A stretch of DNA of 64,000 nucleotides, from positions 62,001 through 126,000 of the forward strand of contig CAMLRS010000003.1 of the NCBI GenBank assembly GCA_946482515.1, in the 5' to 3' direction. This stretch comes from an uncultured Flavobacteriales bacterium (GTDB taxonomy: Bacteria; Bacteroidota; Bacteroidia; Flavobacteriales; Crocinitomicaceae). Shown here one piece after another: positions 45,584 through 52,420 of the stretch. Positions within the stretch are counted from its first letter, which is position 1. Each line of letters opens with the position of its first letter. The notes beneath the pieces were generated by a model. That model was not told the origin of the DNA. It was given only the letters and a program-made list of their open reading frames with translations, and did not search any database. The position numbers and the translations under genes are program-made.

Positions 45584-45985
45584 ATGATGAAAACGGCAAT
45601 TTTGGCAATCGCACTTCTGGTAGGTGGCATTGCCTTCGGACAGGAAAAAGTGGGTAAAACACCGGAAGAACGTGCAAACCACCTGACAACCAAACTGGCC
45701 AAAAAGCTCGAATTGACGGCTGATCAGACTGCGCAGATTGCGGATATTAACCTGGGAATCGCTATGAAAAACCAGGGTATCCGTGAGGACAAAAACTTCA
45801 CGCAGGAGCAGAAAAAAGAAATCATGCAATCGAACTATGAAGCAGCGAAAAGCATGTATCAGTCTGTTCTGACTCCGGACCAGTATGCAAAATTCCTGGC
45901 GTGGGAAAAAGAGCGCATGGAAAAGAAAGCAGCTAAAAAAGAGGCGAAAGAAGCTGAGCAGCCTGCAGAGCTCGACGAGCTTTAA
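45584..45985 (+). CDS. Small exported helical protein (Spy/CpxP or DUF4890-like)
   Basis: 133 residues with a signal peptide (TAILAIALLVGGIAFGQ). The mature part is all-helical, with ERANHLTTKLAKKLELTADQTAQIADINLG and SMYQSVLTPDQYAKFLAWEKERMEKK, the LTxxQ repeats typical of Spy/CpxP-like periplasmic proteins and DUF4890. A periplasmic chaperone or sensor role is an inference. The ATG is doubled (45584 and 45587). A strong terminator follows. Confidence 0.7.
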   Translation: MMKTAILAIALLVGGIAFGQEKVGKTPEERANHLTTKLAKKLELTADQTAQIADINLGIAMKNQGIREDKNFTQEQKKEIMQSNYEAAKSMYQSVLTPDQYAKFLAWEKERMEKKAAKKEAKEAEQPAELDEL

Positions 45986-46008
45986 GCAGCGAAGTATTTA
46001 AAGATAAG

Positions 46009-46040
46009 AAAGGCGGGATTTAAGTTCCGCCTTTTCTTTT
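46009..46040 (+). terminator. Intrinsic terminator after the 45584 gene
   Basis: AAGGCGG (46010-46016) pairs with CCGCCTT (46027-46033), followed by TTCTTTT. Confidence 0.88.
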
Positions 46041-46071
46041 TAGCCTGAAATCGGATCATTTCACCATAAAG

Positions 46072-46209
46072 GGCCTGTCTACCGACAGGCAGGCACAAAA
46101 GAAAATTATGGATGTGCTGGGTGTTATCAGGAGCATCCCGATTGCATCGGAATCACGCAAAACACATATCGCAATAACCCGATATTGCAATAACGTAATA
46201 TTACGTGTG
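46072..46209. repeat. Palindromes and an 8-bp array in a gene-free stretch
   Basis: The gap 45986-46370 holds no gene. After the terminator comes GCCTGTC / GACAGGC (46074-46090), then an exact 8-bp array at 46170-46209 (CGCAATAA, CCCGATAT, and three more) that includes the perfect 14-bp palindrome ACGTAATATTACGT at 46193-46206. Around 46239-46262 are words from the dispersed CCTCCC-type element (TTCGCGAAGCGAA). Confidence 0.6.
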
Positions 46210-46346
46210 ACTTAAATTTGAAAGAAGGGGCTCTTTTGTGTAGGCGTTCGCGAAGCGAATGGCGCTTTCAACTACGCTAGTACGTCACCTTGCCTTTGTG
46301 ATGAAAAAAATGAGCATATCACAGCATTACCTATAATTTCAGCGAG

Positions 46347-46373
46347 CAACTTTGCGTACTCTGCGGTGAATTA
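46347..46373 (-). repeat. CTTTGCG-type array starting at the msrA stop codon
   Basis: On the minus strand the sequence from the TAA stop (46373-46371) reads on as TTCACCGCAGAG and a CGCAAAG word. The same order, TAA then TTCACC and CAAAG words, follows the stop of the partial gene at 63883. Confidence 0.6.
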
Positions 46374-46901
46374 TTTCAGTCGCTGCCCGAAAACCTTCCG
46401 GAATTTCTCCACTTTCGGTCGCACCACGGCCTGGCAATAAGCATTGCCCGGATTCAGCTCAAAGTAATCTTTGTGGTAATCTTCGGCCGGGTAGAAATTG
46501 GTGAGAGGAACGATCTCCGTTACAATAGGGCGGTCCCAGACCTGTTCGGCTGTCAAACGCGCTTTGTAAGCTTCTGAAAGCTGTCGCTGCTCTTCGTCGT
46601 GGTAAAAGATCACCGAGCGGTATTGCGTGCCAATGTCATTTCCCTGTCGGTTCAGTTGCGTCGGATCGTGTACGAACCAGAAAACTTCCAGCAATTCTTC
46701 AAACGAAACCACTGCCGGATCGTACACCACGCGTGCTACTTCGGCATGACCGGTCGTTCCGGTGCAAATGTCCTTGTAAGTCGGATGATCGGTATGTCCG
46801 CCTGCATAGCCGGGCATTACGTCGATTACACCTGCGAGGTCCTTGTAACAGGCTTCGATACACCAGAAACAGCCGGCGCCGAATGTTGCTTCTTTCGTCA
46901 T
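46371..46901 (-). CDS. msrA: Peptide-methionine (S)-S-oxide reductase
   Basis: 176 residues. The catalytic motif GAGCFWCIEA (Cys11 nucleophile, Cys14) opens the protein, followed by GYAGGHTDHPTYKDICTGTTGHAEV and YPAEDYHKDYFELNPGNAYC with the resolving cysteine. It repairs oxidised methionine in proteins. No MsrB domain or gene is adjacent. Confidence 0.96.
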   Translation of the reverse strand: MTKEATFGAGCFWCIEACYKDLAGVIDVMPGYAGGHTDHPTYKDICTGTTGHAEVARVVYDPAVVSFEELLEVFWFVHDPTQLNRQGNDIGTQYRSVIFYHDEEQRQLSEAYKARLTAEQVWDRPIVTEIVPLTNFYPAEDYHKDYFELNPGNAYCQAVVRPKVEKFRKVFGQRLK

Positions 46902-47033
46902 GTTGTTGAATTGTATTTAAAATTAACCACAAAAGCGGGAAACGCAGCCTTTCAGCGGTTTTTTATACCTTCATGCCGGAACGCCGGATGGGGTTTCTCG
47001 GAATAACCGTTTTATTTGTAAAAAAGAGCCGTT

Positions 47034-48818
47034 TTGAAAGACACGTTTCTGCGCATTCACCTGTCAACATACGCACTGATCGCCGCTATGGTTTTTGTAG
47101 CGTCCGTTCGGATGACCAATGTAAACCGCTACGAAACCAGCTGGGATGTACTGGGCTATTACCTGTACCTGCCGGCAACGTTTATCCAGGGCGATTACAT
47201 GCTCGATGACCGCGCGTGGGTCGAGGAAATGAACAAAGATGGTCGGCTTTCGGGAACGATTTACCAGGTAACAGTTAACGACGAAGGCGAGCCCATGTAT
47301 TTCTTCCTCATGGGAATGGCGTTTTTTTACCTGCCGTTTTTCCTCATCGGACATGGCATAGCCTGGATGACAGGCGCCCCGATGGACGGTTTGAGCGAAC
47401 CGTATCAATATGCGCTCGTGGCCGGTGGTGTGGTGTATACACTTCTCGGCTTATGGCTGTTCCGGAAAATCCTGCGACGTTTCTTCTCTGAAGGCATTTC
47501 AGCGGCTTTGATCCTGATCGTTGTCTTCGCGACGAACTACAGTCACCACATGACCTACAAAAACCTCGAAACGGTCAATATGCTGTTCCTGCTGATGTGC
47601 TGGCTCATCTGGTCGACACTGCGCTGGCACGAGGATTACAAATTCAAGCACCTGGCGCAAATCGGTATGGCCATTACCTTGATGGCACTCGTGAAACCCA
47701 GCGAAGTATTAGCCGTGCTGATTCCGTTATTGTGGCACGTGCATTCGCGCGAAACGTTTCGACAAAAAATGCGGCTGCTCTGGGGCTACCGTAAGCACTT
47801 GCTGCTGGCTTTCGGGATCTGTCTGGTGATCGCTTCACCGCAAATGCTCTACTGGCTGGCGAAAACGGGGCGATTGTTCTATGATTCGTATAAAAACCCG
47901 GGTGTCGGACTGGATATTTTCCATCCGCATACGATCGATATCCTGTTCAGCTTCCGTAAAGGCTGGCTCGTATACACGCCAGTGATGATCCTCGCGCTGA
48001 TCGGTCTGTATTACTTCGTAAAGCGAAACAAATCCATCGCTACGGGCTTGACGATCTACTTCTGTGTCACCTTTTTTATCATCAGCTGCTGGACCGAATG
48101 GTGGTATGGTGCCGCTTTTTCCTGTCGACCGGTGATTGCATCGTATCCGATCCTCGCACTCGGAATGGGGACTTTGTTCATGCAGTTAAAATCGCGGTTG
48201 GCACAATGGTCGGTGGCCGTATTTGTGCTGTTGTGTCTTGCACTGAATCAGTTCCAGTGGTGGCAGATGCGCGAAGGGATCTGGGATGCCGATCGCACAA
48301 CGGCTGCCTATTACAAAGCTATTTTCCTCAAAACTTCCGTACCTCCGGGAGCCGATACCTTGAAATCCGTGCAACGCTCGTTCACGGCCGTGCAGGAATG
48401 GAATGACCGCCACCGTTACAAGCTGATTAAGACGGTGCAGCTCATCAAAAACGGCACATCCGCCTGGAGCAGCGATGAATTTCTGTCGGTTTACAAGGAA
48501 CAATACCGCAATCTTTCCGATAAAGACCACCTGTGGATGGAAATGGATGTGGCTTATGAAGCAAAAGATTCGGTATTTGCGGATGGTCCTTTCCTCACGG
48601 TTACAGCGCTCCACAAGAACGAAGCATACCAGTACCGCGCGCCTAAATTGGCGGAAGTGACCGACACCATTGATGGTGTTCTGCATGCGAAATACCTGTA
48701 TCTAACGCCGGAAATTCGCATTCCGAAAGACGAGCTCACGACCTATGTCTGGAATCCGGGCAAAAACAACCTGAAGATTTTGTCCTACACGATCCGGTTT
48801 TATGGTCGCAAGGATTGA
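47034..48818 (+). CDS. Polytopic membrane protein, GT-C glycosyltransferase-like
   Basis: 594 residues with a TTG start. About ten membrane segments lie in the first ~410 residues, with large extracytoplasmic loops; early loop motifs NRYETSWDVLGYYLYLPATFI and later SHHMTYKNLETVNMLFLLMCW and FISCWTEWWYGAAFSCRPVIASYP resemble the Dol-P-sugar-dependent GT-C (family 39/ArnT-like) proteins of Bacteroidota. A ~165-residue soluble C-terminal domain is beta-rich. The substrate is unknown. The ATG-less start follows a TATTTG-like promoter; the MFS gene starts 21 bases downstream. Confidence 0.7.
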   Translation: MKDTFLRIHLSTYALIAAMVFVASVRMTNVNRYETSWDVLGYYLYLPATFIQGDYMLDDRAWVEEMNKDGRLSGTIYQVTVNDEGEPMYFFLMGMAFFYLPFFLIGHGIAWMTGAPMDGLSEPYQYALVAGGVVYTLLGLWLFRKILRRFFSEGISAALILIVVFATNYSHHMTYKNLETVNMLFLLMCWLIWSTLRWHEDYKFKHLAQIGMAITLMALVKPSEVLAVLIPLLWHVHSRETFRQKMRLLWGYRKHLLLAFGICLVIASPQMLYWLAKTGRLFYDSYKNPGVGLDIFHPHTIDILFSFRKGWLVYTPVMILALIGLYYFVKRNKSIATGLTIYFCVTFFIISCWTEWWYGAAFSCRPVIASYPILALGMGTLFMQLKSRLAQWSVAVFVLLCLALNQFQWWQMREGIWDADRTTAAYYKAIFLKTSVPPGADTLKSVQRSFTAVQEWNDRHRYKLIKTVQLIKNGTSAWSSDEFLSVYKEQYRNLSDKDHLWMEMDVAYEAKDSVFADGPFLTVTALHKNEAYQYRAPKLAEVTDTIDGVLHAKYLYLTPEIRIPKDELTTYVWNPGKNNLKILSYTIRFYGRKD

Positions 48819-48824
48819 AACAGG

Positions 48825-48832
48825 TATCTTTG
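48825..48832 (+). promoter_or_regulatory. -7 element of the MFS gene
   Basis: TATCTTTG, perfect match, 7 bases before the TTG start at 48840 and 7 bases after the stop of the preceding gene. Confidence 0.55.
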
Positions 48833-48839
48833 TACCGGT

Positions 48840-50000
48840 TTGAAATCGTTTACCCCTAATTTTCGCCGGTTGTGCTTTTCGATGCTGTTTTTCGCGGCAA
48901 GCTTCAACCTGATTATTCCGGAGCTCAACAATTACCTCAGCAATCTGGGCGGGGCAGAGCTTAAAGGGCTGATCATCGGACTTTTCACCCTTTCTGCCGG
49001 GTTGGCACGACCATTTTCAGGAAAGCTTTCAGACGTCATTGGCCGGAAACGCGTCATGGTAGTCGGACTGGCCGTTTGCATGATCATCAGCCTGTTGTAC
49101 CCATTGGTGGTTTCCGTGGGCTTTTTCCTCTTCCTGCGCTTCATTCACGGATTCAGTACCGGTTTTTTCCCGACGGGTGCTACGGCACTGATCACCGATG
49201 AGCTTCCGGAAGACATTCGCGGTCGCGGTATGGGAATCTGGGGAACATTCATGTCGCTGGGCATTGGAATAGGGCAGGGAATGAGCAGCCTGGTGGCAGA
49301 TTGGTTCACCATGAACGGTTTGTTTGTCACAGCCGCTCTTCTCTCAGCTGTTTCGTATATCCTGATGCTGAAAATAGAAGAAACGCTGCCCGATCCGCAG
49401 CCCTTCCGTTTGCGACAGTTGGTGATCAAGAGCGATGAAGTTGTTGAATGGAAAGTACTGCCGGTGGCGATCATCATGTTTCTTTCCTCGAGCTGTTCCG
49501 GCGTCATTTTCGTGCTTTCACCCGATATTGCAACCTTCCTGAAGATTGACAACAAAGGCTGGTTCTTCCTCTTTTATGTATTGTCGACTATCGGTGTACG
49601 CTTGTTCACCGGGCGTTTATCCGATCGCATCGGCCGGCGTCAAACCCTTTTGATCGGCATGGCCTTGTTGTCGCTCAGCATGGTCATCATAGGTTATTCC
49701 ACGAATGTTGTCTGGTTTACCCTTTCAGCCATCTTATTCGGTGTGGCAACGGGAACCTGCTCGCCCACGATCTTTGCCTGGACAGCCGATCTTTCACCGG
49801 ATCATCGTCGCGGGATCGGAGCCGGAACGACCTTCATAGCCATGGAATTCGGTATTTTATTCGGTTCGCTGGTTACCAACTGGATCTATACCAACAAGCC
49901 CGATTCGATTCTCCATGTATTCCTGTTTGGAGGCGCAATGGCCGGACTGTGCATCGTTTACCTGATCTGGCATTTATTGAGGCGGGAATCGTTGACTTGA
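48840..50000 (+). CDS. Major facilitator superfamily transporter
   Basis: 386 residues with twelve membrane segments, in two halves. The MFS motif A between TM2 and TM3 is GKLSDVIGRKRVMVVG and its second-half counterpart GRLSDRIGRRQTLLIG; TM4-5 show GFSTGFFPTGATALITDELP. This is a drug/H+ antiporter-type (YfcJ/YhhS-like) carrier; substrate unknown. The start is TTG, since no upstream ATG exists and the next internal ATG (48882) would remove part of TM1. The stop TGA begins an octamer array. Confidence 0.9.
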   Translation: MKSFTPNFRRLCFSMLFFAASFNLIIPELNNYLSNLGGAELKGLIIGLFTLSAGLARPFSGKLSDVIGRKRVMVVGLAVCMIISLLYPLVVSVGFFLFLRFIHGFSTGFFPTGATALITDELPEDIRGRGMGIWGTFMSLGIGIGQGMSSLVADWFTMNGLFVTAALLSAVSYILMLKIEETLPDPQPFRLRQLVIKSDEVVEWKVLPVAIIMFLSSSCSGVIFVLSPDIATFLKIDNKGWFFLFYVLSTIGVRLFTGRLSDRIGRRQTLLIGMALLSLSMVIIGYSTNVVWFTLSAILFGVATGTCSPTIFAWTADLSPDHRRGIGAGTTFIAMEFGILFGSLVTNWIYTNKPDSILHVFLFGGAMAGLCIVYLIWHLLRRESLT

Positions 50001-50061
50001 CATCAAGACTTCAGGATTTTAAGAAGGATGTTGAATTTTGGAGGTTTGATGTTGGATGTTT
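49998..50061 (+). repeat. 8-bp array from the MFS stop codon, passing into a 7-bp array
   Basis: TGACATCA (49998-50005, containing the stop codon), AGACTTCA and GGATTTTA follow at 8-bp period. From 50027 the sequence continues as five heptamers starting GATGTTG, AATTTTG. The first unit is identical to that at the DUF4924 stop (902-909). Confidence 0.8.
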
Positions 50062-50111
50062 CCGCCACGGCGGACGGTAAGACTGAAGAATGTACGACCG
50101 GAGACTCAAAC

Positions 50112-50158
50112 GAGTCCTGAAGTCTTAACGTCCTAAAATCTTAAGGTCTTAAAGTCTA
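50112..50158 (-). repeat. 8-bp array starting at the NlpC/P60 stop codon
   Basis: On the minus strand six units run from the TAG stop: TAGACTTT (50158-50151), AAGACCTT and on to AGGACTC at 50112. It faces the array coming from the convergent MFS gene. Confidence 0.82.
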
Positions 50159-50737
50159 TTGAGCGTCTTCGCCGTAATCCAGGCGTTTGGCTTTGATGAA
50201 GCGCGGAATGTAATACCGGCTTGTCTTGAAATTGTCGATCACCACACCACGGGAAGTGGAAGCGTGGATGAAACGAATCGCGTCGGGCGTTACTTCGACT
50301 ACCAATGCAACGTGTCCTACGCGGGTGGAATTCACATTACGGCCTTTGAAGAACATCAAATCACCCGGACGGATATCCGCCAGCTTAACGGTTTCGCCGA
50401 ATTCAGCCAATCCGTAGGAAGAACGTGTGAGCTGAAACCCGAAGTGGCCCATGACATAGTAAATGAAGCCGGAGCAATCGAACCCGGAAGGTGTGGAACC
50501 TGCGTAATGATAAGGTGTTCCGAGGTATTTCTTGGCGAAATTGATGATCTCATCGACCTGCTGGCTGTTTTTCGCCGGCAGCGAATCGTTTTTGAGGGCA
50601 AGGGAATCATTGGCGATTTGCACCACGTTGGAATCCGGAACAGGAACATCCGTTTCTTCCTGGGCATAGCTGAACGAGCTCAGGAAGCCCGCCATCAGCA
50701 CAAAAAAGATGGTATTTAACCTGCCAAATGATTTCAC
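50156..50737 (-). CDS. NlpC/P60 (C40) cell-wall peptidase
   Basis: 193 residues with a GTG start and a signal peptide (FFVLMAGFLSSFSYAQ). The C40 peptidase domain spans ~60-190: catalytic Cys88 in GFDCSGFIYYV, His142 in VGHVALV and a third polar residue His158 in IRFIHAS. The preceding PYHYAGSTP and IRPGDLMFF motifs are typical. It cleaves peptidoglycan stem peptides, as a spacing-type endopeptidase. The GTG lies 5 bases after TATTTTTG (50743-50750). Confidence 0.92.
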   Translation of the reverse strand: MKSFGRLNTIFFVLMAGFLSSFSYAQEETDVPVPDSNVVQIANDSLALKNDSLPAKNSQQVDEIINFAKKYLGTPYHYAGSTPSGFDCSGFIYYVMGHFGFQLTRSSYGLAEFGETVKLADIRPGDLMFFKGRNVNSTRVGHVALVVEVTPDAIRFIHASTSRGVVIDNFKTSRYYIPRFIKAKRLDYGEDAQ

Positions 50738-50742
50738 GGCTG

Positions 50743-50750
50743 CAAAAATA
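50743..50750 (-). promoter_or_regulatory. -7 element abutting the NlpC/P60 start codon
   Basis: Minus strand TATTTTTG followed by CAGCC and the GTG start, predicting a leaderless mRNA. Confidence 0.6.
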
Positions 50751-50782
50751 TCATTATTTTCACAGAAATAAAACCCTTCATT

Positions 50783-51145
50783 TTGAGCAAACTAACCGGA
50801 GTTGAACTGACAAAGCTGTACTATTCCATTGGGGAGGTTGCGGCGCTGTTCGACGTAAATACTTCGCTTATAAGGTTTTGGGAAAAGGAATTTACAGTAA
50901 TACAACCGAAGAAAAACAAAAAGGGGAATCGGCTGTTTACGGTTAAAGATATCGAAAATTTTAACAAGATTTATCAGCTTGTCAAGGCGGAAGGCTACAC
51001 CCTCGACGGTGCCAAAAAAGCGCTCAAATCCAAAGAATCGGCGCTCGAAACGCCCGGAAATCTCTCTCATGAGCAGGTCATCATGCGCCTGGAAGCCATC
51101 AAATCCCGCTTATTAGAATTGAAAGACAACTCAGCTGACGCTTGA
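50783..51145 (+). CDS. MerR family transcriptional regulator
   Basis: 120 residues with a TTG start. Residues ~12-80 are a MerR-type winged helix (YYSIGEVAALFDVNTSLIRFWEKEF, then NKKGNRLFTVKDIENFNKIYQLV), followed by a short dimerisation helix; there is no metal-binding cysteine set. This minimal form is common in Bacteroidota and its regulon is unknown. It is divergent from the NlpC/P60 gene with 45 bases between the starts. The stop TGA begins an octamer array. Confidence 0.9.
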   Translation: MSKLTGVELTKLYYSIGEVAALFDVNTSLIRFWEKEFTVIQPKKNKKGNRLFTVKDIENFNKIYQLVKAEGYTLDGAKKALKSKESALETPGNLSHEQVIMRLEAIKSRLLELKDNSADA

Positions 51146-51190
51146 TTTTAGGACTTCAAGACATTAAGATTTCAAGATCTTAGGACTGGC
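51143..51190 (+). repeat. 8-bp array starting at the MerR stop codon
   Basis: Six exact octamers run from the stop: TGATTTTA (51143-51150), GGACTTCA and four more to 51190. The 17 bases TTGATTTTAGGACTTCA around the stop are identical to those around the stop of the PorE-like gene (minus strand, 4818-4802). Confidence 0.85.
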
Positions 51191-51204
51191 TTAAGACCGA
51201 AGAC

Positions 51205-51239
51205 CAACTTCAAACTAGCAACTTCCAACTTCTAACTCA
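51205..51239 (-). repeat. 7-bp array starting at the aroB stop codon
   Basis: On the minus strand five heptamers run from the TGA stop: TGAGTTA (51239-51233), GAAGTTG and on to 51205, all of the form nnAGTTn. The unit family is that of the kdsC-like array. It meets the octamer array of the MerR gene head-on. Confidence 0.82.
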
Positions 51240-52322
51240 ATTCGACGTGTAGACAGAATCAACGTAAAGCAACGCTTCATAAGCTTCCTGCTGCGTGATC
51301 ACATTGTCGTAAGTACAAGCCCCGATTCCTTCCAGGAGGATGCACATGATTTTCCCGTTGGCGTTTTTCTTGTCGTGGATCAGCAGATCGAGCACACCGT
51401 TCTTGTCTTCTTCGTTCAGCGGAATGTGGTCGTAGATCTGCGTGAGGTAATTGGTGATCTCGAGCAATTCGCGCTGGGTGATCTTCTCGCGTTTGAACGA
51501 CAGGTAGCTTTCCGCAATCATTCCGATAGCGACCGCATGACCGTGGGCAACCGGTTCGAGCGTCAGGCAGTAGCCTTCGATGGCGTGACCGATCGTGTGT
51601 CCGAAATTCAACGTTTTGCGAACGCCTTTTTCATGCGTGTCTTCGGAAACCACTTTACTTTTAATACCTGCTGAAATGGCAATCAGATCGGCGAAGTGAT
51701 TGTTGTTCAATACTTTTACCGGATCGAGCTGGCAGAGTGTGTGCCAGTAATTTTTATCGGAAATGAGGGCGTGTTTCAGCATTTCCGCATAACCGGAGAT
51801 CAGCTCTTTTTCCGGCAGCGTTTGCAGGAAAACAGGGTCGATGTAAATTTTCAACGGGTGACGGATCACGCCGAGCTGGTTTTTATAAGATCCCAGGTCG
51901 ATACCTGTTTTTCCGCCGATCGCTGCGTCGACCATTCCTAGCAATGTTGTCGGGATATTAACAAATTCGAGTCCACGTTTGTAGATCGAAGCAATGAAAC
52001 CACCCATATCGGTCACTACGCCGCCACCAATGTTGATCACGAGATCTCTTCGCTCAATAGCGTATTGTGACAGTGCTTCCCAGACCTGGAAACACACTTC
52101 GAGTACCTTATTTTCTTCCCCGACGGGCAATAACATCACTTCCGCTTCTTCGAGTCCGGGAAAAGAGGTAAGGATGTATTCCAGACAGTGATCGTGGGTA
52201 TTTTCATCCACCAGGATGATTTTTTTTGCTGTGGCGTAAGGACCGGTTAACAGGGCTTCCAGGGAAGAGGAAGTGATGTTTCCAATCTCAATATCGCATT
52301 CATCAATGCTGAACTGCTTCAC
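51237..52322 (-). CDS. aroB: 3-dehydroquinate synthase
   Basis: 361 residues from the GTG at 52322 (VKQFSIDECD). Signatures: NIGGGVVTDMGGFIASIYKRG, FVNIPTTLLGMVDAAIGGKTGID, NQLGVIRHP and the metal-binding NFGHTIGHAIEG. It makes 3-dehydroquinate, the second shikimate step, with NAD+ and a divalent metal. The frame remains open up to a TTG at 52391, but that TTG is inside the TATTTTTG promoter element (52389-52396), so it cannot be the start. The gene is divergent from proline dehydrogenase and its promoter interlocks with that gene's. Confidence 0.93.
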   Translation of the reverse strand: MKQFSIDECDIEIGNITSSSLEALLTGPYATAKKIILVDENTHDHCLEYILTSFPGLEEAEVMLLPVGEENKVLEVCFQVWEALSQYAIERRDLVINIGGGVVTDMGGFIASIYKRGLEFVNIPTTLLGMVDAAIGGKTGIDLGSYKNQLGVIRHPLKIYIDPVFLQTLPEKELISGYAEMLKHALISDKNYWHTLCQLDPVKVLNNNHFADLIAISAGIKSKVVSEDTHEKGVRKTLNFGHTIGHAIEGYCLTLEPVAHGHAVAIGMIAESYLSFKREKITQRELLEITNYLTQIYDHIPLNEEDKNGVLDLLIHDKKNANGKIMCILLEGIGACTYDNVITQQEAYEALLYVDSVYTSN

Positions 52323-52388
52323 TTTTGTAGATTTATAGCGCTGAAACAGCCATGCAATAATTGTGCATAATTCCAGCCGTTCCAGTGA

Positions 52389-52396
52389 CAAAAATA
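52389..52396 (-). promoter_or_regulatory. -7 element of aroB
   Basis: Minus strand TATTTTTG. The predicted leader to the GTG at 52322 is about 60 bases. A short out-of-frame ORF (ATG at 52356 on the minus strand) lies in this leader. Confidence 0.55.
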
Positions 52397-52408
52397 ACGC
52401 AAAGCACT

Positions 52409-52416
52409 TAATTTTG
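52409..52416 (+). promoter_or_regulatory. -7 element abutting the proline dehydrogenase start
   Basis: TAATTTTG, perfect TAnnTTTG match, followed by CCCC and the ATG at 52421. Its expected upstream contact region covers the aroB -7 element. Confidence 0.65.
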
Positions 52417-52420
52417 CCCC

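Noticed and set aside
46072..46370. tRNA or other structured RNA gene in the 385-base gap
   Set aside because: No cloverleaf arms or T-loop consensus could be found on either strand; the palindromes are explained by short repeats.
52323..52391. N-terminal extension of AroB from the TTG at 52391
   Set aside because: The TTG is the end of a perfect TATTTTTG promoter element, and the extra residues do not look like an AroB N-terminus.
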